From positions 5,265-14,683 of the forward strand of contig DHIQ01000150.1 of the NCBI GenBank assembly GCA_002403895.1: a stretch of DNA of 9,419 bases, read 5' to 3'. The stretch comes from Candidatus Neomicrothrix sp. UBA4742. Lineage in GTDB: Bacteria; Actinomycetota; Acidimicrobiia; Acidimicrobiales; Acidimicrobilacustridaceae. Positions within the stretch are counted from its first letter, which is position 1; each line of letters opens with the position of its first letter. Shown one piece after another: positions 1 through 5,931 of the stretch. The notes under the pieces were generated by a model, which was not told where the DNA came from, did not search any database, and worked only from the letters and a program-made list of their open reading frames with translations. Position numbers and translations under genes: made by a program.

Positions 1-114
1 CTGGTGGCCTACGCCGTCGCCTTGATCCTGTTCCTGGCGTCGATCGCGGGGTTCGTCCACGCCTTCACCACGTCGAAGGACGAGGTCCTCGTGACCACCA
101 CCGAGAGCACCTGA
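1..114 (+). CDS. C-terminal end of a membrane protein (partial)
   Basis: An open frame enters from the left edge and stops with TGA at 112-114, leaving 37 codons. The visible residues begin with a hydrophobic stretch (LVAYAVALILFLASIAGFV), consistent with a last transmembrane helix. A short polar tail rich in Thr, Glu and Ser follows, probably cytoplasmic or external. It is followed directly by a strong hairpin, so it looks like the end of a transcription unit. Family cannot be named from this tail; a transporter or integral membrane protein is the most that can be said. Confidence 0.6.
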   Translation: MVAYAVALILFLASIAGFVHAFTTSKDEVLVTTTEST

Positions 115-139
115 CCGACCGCCTCCCAGTCACCACCGA

Positions 140-176
140 CGTCGCTGCCCCCGGCCACGCAGGCGGGGCAGCGACG
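140..176 (+). terminator. GC-rich hairpin, likely terminator of the upstream gene
   Basis: A perfect 12-bp inverted repeat: CGTCGCTGCCCC at 140-151 and GGGGCAGCGACG at 165-176. The 13-nt loop can itself pair (GCC 154-156 with GGC 162-164). No T-tract follows, as is common for actinobacterial terminators. It lies 25 bp after the stop at 114 and before the AT-rich promoter region of the TetR gene, where a terminator would be expected. Confidence 0.65.
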
Positions 177-202
177 CGTCCTGGGTGCCTAAATATAGGC
201 TC

Positions 203-231
203 TTCCATATATCACGAATTTCCTCTATTCT
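203..231 (+). promoter_or_regulatory. Candidate promoter for a leaderless tetR transcript
   Basis: The stretch 190-238 is strikingly AT-rich compared with its surroundings. A -10-like TATTCT lies at 226-231, which would place the transcription start at about 238-239, on or next to the ATG of the TetR gene. No Shine-Dalgarno sequence precedes that ATG. The -35 candidate at 203-208 (TTCCAT) is weak. A small inverted repeat ATATA (193-197) / TATAT (208-212) overlaps the promoter and could be part of an autoregulatory operator, but is too short to be convincing alone. Confidence 0.45.
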
Positions 232-238
232 CTGATTC

Positions 239-874
239 ATGGCCAGCCAGGAGGAGCGCAAAGCCGACACGCGCCAGCGCCTGCTCGACGCCGCCGCCGC
301 CCTGTTCGCCGACCGGGGCATCGAGGCGGTGTCGATCGACACCGTTGCCGAAGCCGCCGACCGCACCTCCGGCGCCGTGTACGCCCACTTCGGCAACAAG
401 GAAGGGCTGCTCAACGCCCTACTGGAGAGCCTGGTCAACGAGACGGCGGCGGTGATGGAGGCCGAGCTGTCGATCGACGGCGACCGGGATGACCAGCTGA
501 TCGCCCTGTGGCACACGTTCGCCGATCCTCCCCCCGGGCCGGGTCGAGGCTGGATGCTGCTCGAACACGAGCTCTGGCTCTACGCGAACCGCCACGAGCC
601 GGCGCGAGCTCACCTGGCCGCCCGCTTCGACGAGGCCCGTCGCCTGGTCGCCGAGTCGATGCGCGCGTTCGAGGCAGAAGGACACGCTGACCTCCCCGGG
701 ACGCCCGAAGAAGTCGCTCCGCTCGTGCTGGCCATGCTCGTCGGCCTGGAGATGCAGCACCGCCTCGACCCCGCCGCCGTACCTGACGAGACCGCTGCGC
801 TCGGCCTGCGGGCCATCACTGGCCTCGGCGCCACATCAACCCGACCCGCTTCCAGAAAGAAGACCTCCCGATGA
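239..874 (+). CDS. TetR-family transcriptional regulator
   Basis: A 211-aa protein with a typical TetR N-terminal DNA-binding domain. Residues about 11-60 (TRQRLLDAAAALFADRG, then the helix-turn-helix ending in AVYAHFGNKEGLLNAL) match the family pattern closely. The remainder is a helical ligand-binding and dimerisation domain of usual family length. The last 20 or so residues are basic and probably disordered. The ATG at 239 has no ribosome site and sits where a leaderless transcript would begin. Its stop overlaps the P450 start by 4 bp (ATGA at 871-874), so regulator and P450 are co-transcribed and probably coupled. TetR proteins usually repress and release DNA when bound by a small ligand. 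By context it may sense a steroid or acyl-CoA and control its own operon, and possibly the ipd genes; this is inference. It is not recognisably KstR or KstR2. Confidence 0.93.
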   Translation: MASQEERKADTRQRLLDAAAALFADRGIEAVSIDTVAEAADRTSGAVYAHFGNKEGLLNALLESLVNETAAVMEAELSIDGDRDDQLIALWHTFADPPPGPGRGWMLLEHELWLYANRHEPARAHLAARFDEARRLVAESMRAFEAEGHADLPGTPEEVAPLVLAMLVGLEMQHRLDPAAVPDETAALGLRAITGLGATSTRPASRKKTSR

Positions 875-2094
875 CGCTTGACCACCTCGACCTGCTGGCC
901 AACGCCTGGGTCGACGCCGTACCCCACGAGGCCTTCGACCAGATACGCCAGGAGGACCCGGTCCACTGGCACCCCGAACCCGAGGGGCCCGGCTTCTGGG
1001 CCGTGACCCGCCACGCCGATGTGATCGCCGTGAGCCGCGACCCCGAGACCTACTCCACCGAGGTCGGCTCGGTGTTCATCCCGACCCAGACCGAGGACGC
1101 GCTGGCCCAGATGCGGCTGTCGATCCTCAACATGGACGGGGCCAAGCACAACCGCTACCGCCGGCTCGTCAGCAAGGGCTTCACGCCGCGGGTGATCGCT
1201 CGCCTGGAGGAGCAGATCGTGGAACGGGCCGAGGCCGTGGTGGACGCGGTGTGCGAGCGAGGCGAATGCGAGTTCGTCGAGGAGGTGGCGGCCCAGGTGC
1301 CCCTCCAGATGATTTGTCAGATGATCGGGCTGCCCGAAGCCGACTGGGAGCAGATGTTCCACCTCAGCAACAAACTGGTGGGCTTCGACGACCCCGACAT
1401 GCAGGCCACCCCCGAAGACGGCGCCGCCGCCGCCGCCGAGATCTACGGCTACTGCGACGCCATTGCCAACGACCGGCGGGCCAACCCGCAGGACGACCTC
1501 ATGACCGCCCTGGTCCAGGCCGAGATCGATGGCGATCGGCTCGACGACCTCGAGCTGAACCTGTTCTTCGTCACCCTCGTCGTGGCCGGCAACGAGACCA
1601 CCCGAAACCTCATCAATCACGCCGCGCTCGCCCTCATCGAACATCCCGACCAGGCCGAGCGCTTGCGGGCCCAACCGGAACACTTCCCCACCGCCGTCGA
1701 GGAGATGCTGCGCTGGGGCACCTCGATCCACAACTTCCGACGCACCGCCACGCGCGACACCAAACTTGGTGGCCAGCTGATCAAGGCGGGCGACAAGGTC
1801 GTCATCTACTACATGGCCGCCAACCGGGATCCCGACGTCTTCCCTGATCCGCACCGCTTCGACCTCACCCGCACTCCCAACGACCACGTGGCCTTCGGCG
1901 GCGGGGGCGCGCACTTCTGCCTGGGCGCCAACCTGGCCCGATCCGAGATCCGGGCCACCATGCGCGAAGTGGTCGAGCGCATGCCGGATCTGACGTTGGC
2001 CGGACCGGTCCAACGCTTGCGCAGCGATTTCATCAACGGGATCAAGACGATGCCCGTACGGTTCACGCCGACCCCTCGGCGCGAGCACCGCTGA
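871..2094 (+). CDS. Cytochrome P450, CYP125/CYP142-like (sterol side-chain monooxygenase candidate)
   Basis: A 407-aa soluble bacterial P450 of normal length. The I-helix oxygen-activation motif is AGNETTRN (residues 239-246), the K-helix ExxR is E278-M-L-R281, and the heme loop FGGGGAHFCLG (342-352) carries the cysteine ligand C350. The strings LNMD...HNRYRRLVSKGFTPR (about 87-107), AGNETTRN and the C-terminal RLRSDFINGIK (382-392) recall M. tuberculosis CYP125A1, which oxidises the terminal methyl carbon (C26/C27) of the cholesterol side chain. Related CYP142 and CYP124 share these motifs, so the exact subfamily is uncertain. The protein lacks the long N-terminal extension of CYP125A1. It starts at an ATGA overlap with tetR, with purine-rich AGAAAGAAG just upstream. 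No ferredoxin or reductase gene is in view, so electrons must come from partners encoded elsewhere. Confidence 0.9.
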   Translation: MTLDHLDLLANAWVDAVPHEAFDQIRQEDPVHWHPEPEGPGFWAVTRHADVIAVSRDPETYSTEVGSVFIPTQTEDALAQMRLSILNMDGAKHNRYRRLVSKGFTPRVIARLEEQIVERAEAVVDAVCERGECEFVEEVAAQVPLQMICQMIGLPEADWEQMFHLSNKLVGFDDPDMQATPEDGAAAAAEIYGYCDAIANDRRANPQDDLMTALVQAEIDGDRLDDLELNLFFVTLVVAGNETTRNLINHAALALIEHPDQAERLRAQPEHFPTAVEEMLRWGTSIHNFRRTATRDTKLGGQLIKAGDKVVIYYMAANRDPDVFPDPHRFDLTRTPNDHVAFGGGGAHFCLGANLARSEIRATMREVVERMPDLTLAGPVQRLRSDFINGIKTMPVRFTPTPRREHR

Positions 2095-2133
2095 ACCTAC
2101 CCACCAGCCAGAACCACAAGCCAGGAGAGCACC

Positions 2134-3252
2134 GTGCACACCGATCTCTGCGACCAGTTCGGCATCGAGTTCCCCATCTTCGCCTTCACCCACTGCCGCG
2201 ACGTCGTGGTGGCGGTCAGCAAGGCCGGAGGCTTCGGCGTGCTGGGCGCGGTGGGCTTCACCCCGGCGCAGCTCGAGATCGAACTGAACTGGATCGACGA
2301 GCACATCGGCGACAAGACCTACGGCGTCGACATCGTCATCCCCGGCAAGTACGAGGGCATGGGCGAGATGGACCCGGAGAAGCTCGGTGACGAGCTCCGA
2401 GCCATGGTGCCGGCCGGCCACCTTCAGTTCGCCAAGGACATCCTGGCTCAACAGGGCGTGCCCGAGCTGCCCGAGGGCGAAACCGCCCAGGGCACGCTGC
2501 TCGGATGGACGGCGGCCACGGCCACCCCGCAGGTCGAAGTGGCCCTCAACCATCCCAAGATGCGGCTGATCGCCAACGCGTTGGGCACACCGCCCGACGA
2601 CATCATCGAGGAGATCAAGGCGTCGGGGCGTCTCGTCGCCGCCTTGTGCGGATCGCCGTACCAGGCCCTGAAGCACAAGGAAGCCGGGATCGACATCATC
2701 ATCGCCCAGGGCGGCGAGGGTGGCGGACACACCGGCGAGGTGGGCTCACTCGTGCTGTGGCCCCAGGTGGTCGCCGCGGTGGCGCCGACACCGGTGCTGG
2801 CCGCCGGCGGAGTGGGCACCGGCGAGCAGATCGCTGCCGCCCTGGCCCTCGGCTGCGCTGGCGTGTGGAGTGGCACCCTGTGGTTGACGGTCGAAGAGGC
2901 CGATCTGCCCCCAGCCCAGAAGCAGTCCCTACTCGACGCCACCAGCCGCGACACCGTCCGCTCGCGGTCGTTCACCGGTAAGCCGTGCCGCATGCTGCGC
3001 AGCGAATGGACCGAGGCGTGGGAACGGCCCGATACCCCGGATCCCCTGCCCATGCCGCTGCAGTACATGGTGTCGGGTGAGGCCGTGGTACGAGGCACCC
3101 GTTACGCCGACAAGGCCCAGTCGATCGCCTTCAACCCCTGCGGGCAGGTCGTCGGCCAGCTCAACCACGAGCGCAAGACCCGTGACGTGATGCAGGAGCT
3201 GGTCGAGGGCTATATCGCCGCCGTCGATCGCCTCACCGCCCTCAACGGCTGA
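2134..3252 (+). CDS. Nitronate monooxygenase-family FMN protein (2-nitropropane dioxygenase-like)
   Basis: A 372-aa TIM-barrel flavoprotein. The N-terminus FGIEFPIFAFTHCRDVVVAVSKAGGFGVLG (9-38) is the family's first strand and helix. AQGGEGGGHTG (191-201) carries the conserved His199 of nitronate monooxygenases, and VLAAGGVGTGEQIAAALALG (221-240) is the phosphate-binding strand. Compared with IpdC, encoded later in the window, it has an insertion of roughly residues 70-135 and a different C-terminus, so it is a paralogue and not a copy. The start is GTG at 2134, with ribosome site AGGAGA at 2123-2128. It lies 39 bp after the P450 stop, probably in the same operon. True substrate is unknown: IpdC shows that members annotated as nitronate monooxygenase can act on steroid CoA thioesters, so a steroid or acyl-CoA substrate is as likely as a nitronate. 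Confidence 0.85.
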   Translation: MHTDLCDQFGIEFPIFAFTHCRDVVVAVSKAGGFGVLGAVGFTPAQLEIELNWIDEHIGDKTYGVDIVIPGKYEGMGEMDPEKLGDELRAMVPAGHLQFAKDILAQQGVPELPEGETAQGTLLGWTAATATPQVEVALNHPKMRLIANALGTPPDDIIEEIKASGRLVAALCGSPYQALKHKEAGIDIIIAQGGEGGGHTGEVGSLVLWPQVVAAVAPTPVLAAGGVGTGEQIAAALALGCAGVWSGTLWLTVEEADLPPAQKQSLLDATSRDTVRSRSFTGKPCRMLRSEWTEAWERPDTPDPLPMPLQYMVSGEAVVRGTRYADKAQSIAFNPCGQVVGQLNHERKTRDVMQELVEGYIAAVDRLTALNG

Positions 3253-3310
3253 GCTCCGCGCCCGTTCCGTCCTGACCCGGCCACACGCCTGATCTGGCCC
3301 CGGCCCAGGC

Positions 3311-3338
3311 CTGCCTCCGCCCGAGGTGGGGGAGGCGG
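3311..3338. terminator. Hairpin between convergent genes
   Basis: GCCTCC (3313-3318) pairs with GGAGGC (3331-3336), with a further C-G pair outside across a U·G wobble. Inside, CCC (3320-3322) can pair with GGG (3328-3330) beside a bulged G, leaving a 5-nt loop. It lies between the stop of the plus-strand flavoprotein gene (3252) and the stop of the minus-strand hypothetical gene (3344), so it could end transcription in both directions. No T-tract is present on either side. Confidence 0.45.
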
Positions 3339-3343
3339 ACTCG

Positions 3344-3718
3344 CTAGCCGGCGAACTCCAGGACCAGTTCCTCGTCCTCGACGGCGGCGTCCTCCATCTG
3401 CGCCGCCCGCTGAGCGGCTTCGGCGAGGTCAGGCACCAGCTGGAACGGTTGGGATGGATGGTCGAAATACCGCTCGTCGTTGACCCGCCTGATGACCAGG
3501 CCCGACGCCACGGCTACGGCCGCGCGCCAGAACGCCCAGCCTGGATCGTTCACGCCGACCCGAGAGAGCTCGTCCACCGGGATGACGACCTGGAGCCGCT
3601 TGGCCAGCAGGAACGACCCACCTTTGCTCGACACGGTTAGGTCGAGGTCGATCACCCAGGCCTCACGAGCGATGAGGCTCGGACCCTGCCGCCATTCGAT
3701 ACGGAAACGTTCCATCAT
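3344..3718 (-). CDS. Hypothetical protein, 124 aa
   Basis: A 124-aa open frame on the minus strand whose translation has balanced, protein-like composition, unlike the Arg/Pro-rich shadow on the other strand. It reads as a mixed alpha/beta N-terminal part (VIDLDLTVSSKGGSFLLAKRLQVVIPVDE, about 22-50), then a small WAFWRAAVAVASGLVIRRV segment (61-79) and an acidic C-terminal tail (MEDAAVEDEELVLEF, 108-122). No signal peptide is evident and I recognise no family. Two adjacent ATG codons (3716-3718 and 3713-3715) are possible starts; GGTAGG just upstream is a weak ribosome site. It converges on the flavoprotein gene and is divergent from the DUF1295 gene, with a CRP-like palindrome between. Function unknown. 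Confidence 0.6.
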   Translation of the reverse strand: MMERFRIEWRQGPSLIAREAWVIDLDLTVSSKGGSFLLAKRLQVVIPVDELSRVGVNDPGWAFWRAAVAVASGLVIRRVNDERYFDHPSQPFQLVPDLAEAAQRAAQMEDAAVEDEELVLEFAG

Positions 3719-3788
3719 CTGTACCTACCAGATCTTCGAACGCATCGCCCCCTATTTGTAGCCGGATTTGGAAGAGTTTGCGCATCGC

Positions 3789-3802
3789 GTGATCCAGATC
3801 AC
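3789..3802. promoter_or_regulatory. CRP/FNR-family-like palindromic operator
   Basis: GTGATC-CA-GATCAC is a perfect 6-bp inverted repeat around a 2-bp centre. With its flanks it reads CGTGATCCAGATCACT, very close to the classic CRP consensus TGTGA-N6-TCACA, which actinobacterial Crp proteins also recognise. It lies between divergent genes, about 71 bp upstream of the minus-strand hypothetical gene and about 60 bp upstream of the leader ORF on the plus strand. It could serve either gene. The minus strand has a -10-like TACAAA at 3760-3755. Confidence 0.55.
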
Positions 3803-3863
3803 TCCCCAGCCGCGGAGTCGAGGTGTCTCATCCCCCCGAACCCCCCACCCAGGAGATTCCCTC

Positions 3864-3962
3864 ATGCGAGCTTCTCGTTTCCGCGTTGCGACCAAATCGA
3901 CACCGTCCTCATGCCCAGCTGAGGGCCAGTGGCCGCACCGCCGTGCCAGCCTGGTGCGGTGA
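3864..3962 (+). CDS. Candidate 32-aa leader peptide / upstream ORF
   Basis: ATG at 3864 is preceded by a good ribosome site AGGAGA at 3851-3856, the best Shine-Dalgarno in this intergenic region. The frame runs 32 codons, gives an Arg/Ser-rich peptide starting MRASRFRVATK, and ends in TGA at 3960-3962. That TGA overlaps a GTG at 3959-3961 in the frame of the DUF1295 membrane protein (GTGA), the same architecture seen at other junctions in this window. It may exist mainly to bring ribosomes to the downstream start. The codon use is less GC-biased than in the neighbouring genes, so it may encode nothing of value as a protein. It would overlap the gene by 34 bp if the downstream start is GTG 3929. 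Confidence 0.35.
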   Translation: MRASRFRVATKSTPSSCPAEGQWPHRRASLVR

Positions 3963-4765
3963 TCTACGTCGAGGTGTTCGGCTGGTGCGCCCTGGCCATC
4001 GTCGTCCTGCTGTTCACGACCTGGCTCATCAGCCTCCGCCTGGCCGACGCTTCGATCATCGACCCGGTGTGGGGTCTCGGCTTCGTGGTTGTCGCTTGGG
4101 TTGCCCGAATCGTCGCTGGGGGCCACGGGGTGCCCCACCGCCAAGACGTGCTGGTGGCGCTCACCACCATCTGGGGCCTCCGTCTCTTCGTCCACCTAGC
4201 GATCCGCCACCGGGGCCAGGGCGAGGACTTCCGCTACCGCCGCATGCGCCGCAAACACGGTGACCGCTTCGGTACCGTGAGCCTGGTCACCGTGTTCGGC
4301 TTGCAAGCCGTAATGATGTTCACCGTGTCCCTGCCGGTACAGGTCGGTCAGGTGCCTGACCACCCGAGCGGGCTCGGGGTGCTCGGCGTCATCGGCACCG
4401 CCGTGTGGGCCGTGGGGCTGTTCTTCGAGGCCGTGGGCGACTGGCAACTGACCCGCTTCCGCGCCGACCCCGGCACGGCTGGCACCGTCCTGGACTCGGG
4501 CCTGTGGCGCTACACCCGCCATCCCAACTACTTCGGCGACGTGTGCGTGTGGTGGGGACTGTTCCTCATCACCGCCGCCACCGGCGTCGGGGCAATCACG
4601 ATCCTCAGCCCCGTCTTGATGACGGTGCTCCTGGTGAAGGTGTCGGGAGTACCCCTGCTCGAGTACTCGCTGCGCAAGCGCCGGGCGGGCTACGCGGAGT
4701 ACTGCCGCCGCACCAGCAGCCTGGTGCCGCGGCCGCCCCGCCGCACCATCGATCCGTCGTCGTGA
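3959..4765 (+). CDS. DUF1295 / steroid 5-alpha-reductase-C-like membrane protein
   Basis: A 268-aa (from GTG 3959) or 278-aa (from GTG 3929) polytopic membrane protein. Numbered from 3959, hydrophobic segments lie at about 7-26, 36-54, 64-81, 109-128, 138-160 and 195-232. The C-terminal signature GLWRYTRHPNYFGDVCVWWG (181-200), followed by PLLEYSLRKRRAGYAEYCRRT, is typical of DUF1295 and of the wider group containing steroid 5-alpha-reductase and isoprenylcysteine methyltransferase. In that group the RHPNYFG region helps form a nucleotide- or cofactor-binding site. Members are inferred NADPH-dependent reductases, but most are uncharacterised. The location beside steroid-ring genes makes a steroid or other isoprenoid substrate attractive; this is inference. 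GTG 3959 is preferred because it overlaps the leader ORF stop; GTG 3929 has GAGGG only 3 nt away. Its stop lies 19 bp from the convergent ipdC stop. Confidence 0.85.
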   Translation: MIYVEVFGWCALAIVVLLFTTWLISLRLADASIIDPVWGLGFVVVAWVARIVAGGHGVPHRQDVLVALTTIWGLRLFVHLAIRHRGQGEDFRYRRMRRKHGDRFGTVSLVTVFGLQAVMMFTVSLPVQVGQVPDHPSGLGVLGVIGTAVWAVGLFFEAVGDWQLTRFRADPGTAGTVLDSGLWRYTRHPNYFGDVCVWWGLFLITAATGVGAITILSPVLMTVLLVKVSGVPLLEYSLRKRRAGYAEYCRRTSSLVPRPPRRTIDPSS

Positions 4766-4789
4766 GCCGAGGCGCGGGTGAGCCTCAGC
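4766..4789 (-). terminator. Compact hairpin at the ipdC / DUF1295 convergent junction
   Basis: GCCGAGGC (4766-4773) and GCCTCAGC (4782-4789) form an 8-bp stem. The one imperfect position is a C-A mismatch in the plus transcript but a stable G·U wobble in the minus transcript, so the structure favours ipdC mRNA. It overlaps the ipdC stop codon (4785-4787) and fills almost the whole 19-bp gap between the two converging genes. No T-tract follows. Confidence 0.4.
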
Positions 4790-5843
4790 TGTTGAGTCGC
4801 CGGAGGGTCGTGTCGGCCTCCGCCATGATCCGCTCCAGCAGTTCGGCCACGGTCGGTAACTCGTCGATGACGCCGATGCCCTGACCGGTGGGCAGGATCC
4901 CCACCTCGGGCCGACCGTCGACCATGCTCGCCTTGATGAGCATGGGGGCGTTGGCGGCCATAGCCAGCTGACTCCAGGTCAGGTCTTCGCTCTTCTTCAT
5001 GGCCAGGCCCTGGGCGAGGAGGTCTCGGTAGGACGTCTTCGTCACCTTGCGGAAGGCCAAGGCGTGGCGCAGTGCCTTGGGGAATCGGGTGACGACCGAC
5101 GACGCCTCGATCCCCTCCACCATCTCGGTGCGGATCACCCGCTGGGGGTAGCCGTCGATGGCCGTCGTCACCACCGTTCCCGTGACGGGGGTCTCGAGGT
5201 AGATCTGCTTCACCCCGTCGGGAACCGTCGATTCCTTGGTCAGCAGGAACCGGGTGCCCATGGCGATGCCATCCGCCCCCCACGCCAGCGCCGCCACCAG
5301 CCCCCGACCGTCGGTAAAACCCCCGGCGCCGAGCACCGGGATGTCAATGGCGTCGACTACCTGGGGCAACAGGAGCGAGGTGGGCACCACCCCGGTATGG
5401 CCTCCTCCCTCGGCTCCCTGGGCAATGACCGCATCAACGCCCCACTCGGCCATCTTCTCGGCGTGGCGCTTGGCTCCGATGGTGGGCACGGTCACCACCC
5501 CGGCGTCTCGCAGCTTGGCGATCACCTCCCGGCTGGGTGCCTGGGCGAACGAGGCGACCTTCACCCCCTCACCGATGAGCAGGTCGAGCCGTCGATCAAT
5601 ATCGGGCTGACCGGTGACCAGGTTCACGCCGAAGGGCTTGTCGGTCCGGTCTTTCACCTCGCCGATGGCCTTGCGCAACTCGTCATAGGTCATGGTGGCC
5701 GACGCCAGGATCCCCAAGCCCCCGGCCGCGCTGGTGGCCGACGTCAGGCGCGCCCCGGCCACCCACCCCATGCCCGTCTGCACGATGGGGTACTCGACAC
5801 CGAACAGCTCGCAGATGCGCGTGTTGAGCGCGGGATGGCTCAC
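4785..5843 (-). CDS. ipdC: IpdC, steroid C/D-ring degradation flavoprotein (nitronate monooxygenase fold)
   Basis: A 352-aa FMN TIM-barrel protein that closely recalls M. tuberculosis Rv3553 (355 aa). Shared strings include YPIVQTGMGWVAGARL (18-33), GGLGILASATMT (41-52), DKPFGVN (68-74), EGGGHTG (145-151, with the family histidine H149), AMGTRFLLT (194-202) and LTWSQLAMAANAPMLIKA (288-305). In the published steroid pathway IpdC acts with IpdF on the 5-hydroxy indane-CoA intermediate, producing the unsaturated ketone that EchA20 then cleaves. The frame stays open upstream into ipdB, but homology begins at ALNTRICELFG, so the GTG at 5843 is the sensible start; there is no clear ribosome site in front of it. 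It is the last gene of the echA20-ipdA-ipdB-ipdC operon and the only one not overlapping its predecessor: an 88-bp gap with a large inverted repeat separates it from ipdB. Confidence 0.92.
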   Translation of the reverse strand: MSHPALNTRICELFGVEYPIVQTGMGWVAGARLTSATSAAGGLGILASATMTYDELRKAIGEVKDRTDKPFGVNLVTGQPDIDRRLDLLIGEGVKVASFAQAPSREVIAKLRDAGVVTVPTIGAKRHAEKMAEWGVDAVIAQGAEGGGHTGVVPTSLLLPQVVDAIDIPVLGAGGFTDGRGLVAALAWGADGIAMGTRFLLTKESTVPDGVKQIYLETPVTGTVVTTAIDGYPQRVIRTEMVEGIEASSVVTRFPKALRHALAFRKVTKTSYRDLLAQGLAMKKSEDLTWSQLAMAANAPMLIKASMVDGRPEVGILPTGQGIGVIDELPTVAELLERIMAEADTTLRRLNS

Positions 5844-5874
5844 GCCCGCCGCCGCACTTCGGCCGCGGACACGA

Positions 5875-5921
5875 TCGTTCCTGCAACCAGCCCCACCACC
5901 GGGCGCGATATGCAGGAACGA
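5875..5921 (-). promoter_or_regulatory. Large stem-loop in the ipdB-ipdC gap
   Basis: A perfect 11-bp inverted repeat, TCGTTCCTGCA (5875-5885) and TGCAGGAACGA (5911-5921), separated by 25 nt. The loop contains a nested GCCC (5890-5893) / GGGC (5901-5904) pair. It sits 10 bp after the ipdB stop and 31 bp before the ipdC start, in the only real gap of an otherwise overlapping operon. It may modulate read-through, stabilise mRNA ends after processing, or bind a protein. No promoter is obvious beside it. Confidence 0.55.
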
Positions 5922-5931
5922 CTGGTCCCGC

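Noticed and set aside
2095..2133. Possible separate promoter or operator between the P450 and the flavoprotein gene
   Set aside because: Only a ribosome site (AGGAGA) is visible; I found no -10 element, palindrome or copy of the CTGATGnGGnGTCAG motif in these 39 bases.
610..2730. A 706-codon open frame on the minus strand across the P450 and flavoprotein genes
   Set aside because: It is antisense to two well-supported genes, its translation is low-complexity and His/Gly/Val-rich, and it arises from high GC content leaving the opposite frame free of stops.
3326..3640. A 104-codon plus-strand frame opposite the 124-aa hypothetical gene
   Set aside because: The minus-strand translation is more protein-like. 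The plus frame has no ribosome site, begins inside the terminator hairpin, and is Arg/Asp/His-rich.
3823..4263. A 146-codon plus-strand frame overlapping the start of the DUF1295 gene
   Set aside because: It is Pro/Arg-rich and overlaps the membrane segments of a recognised family in another frame.
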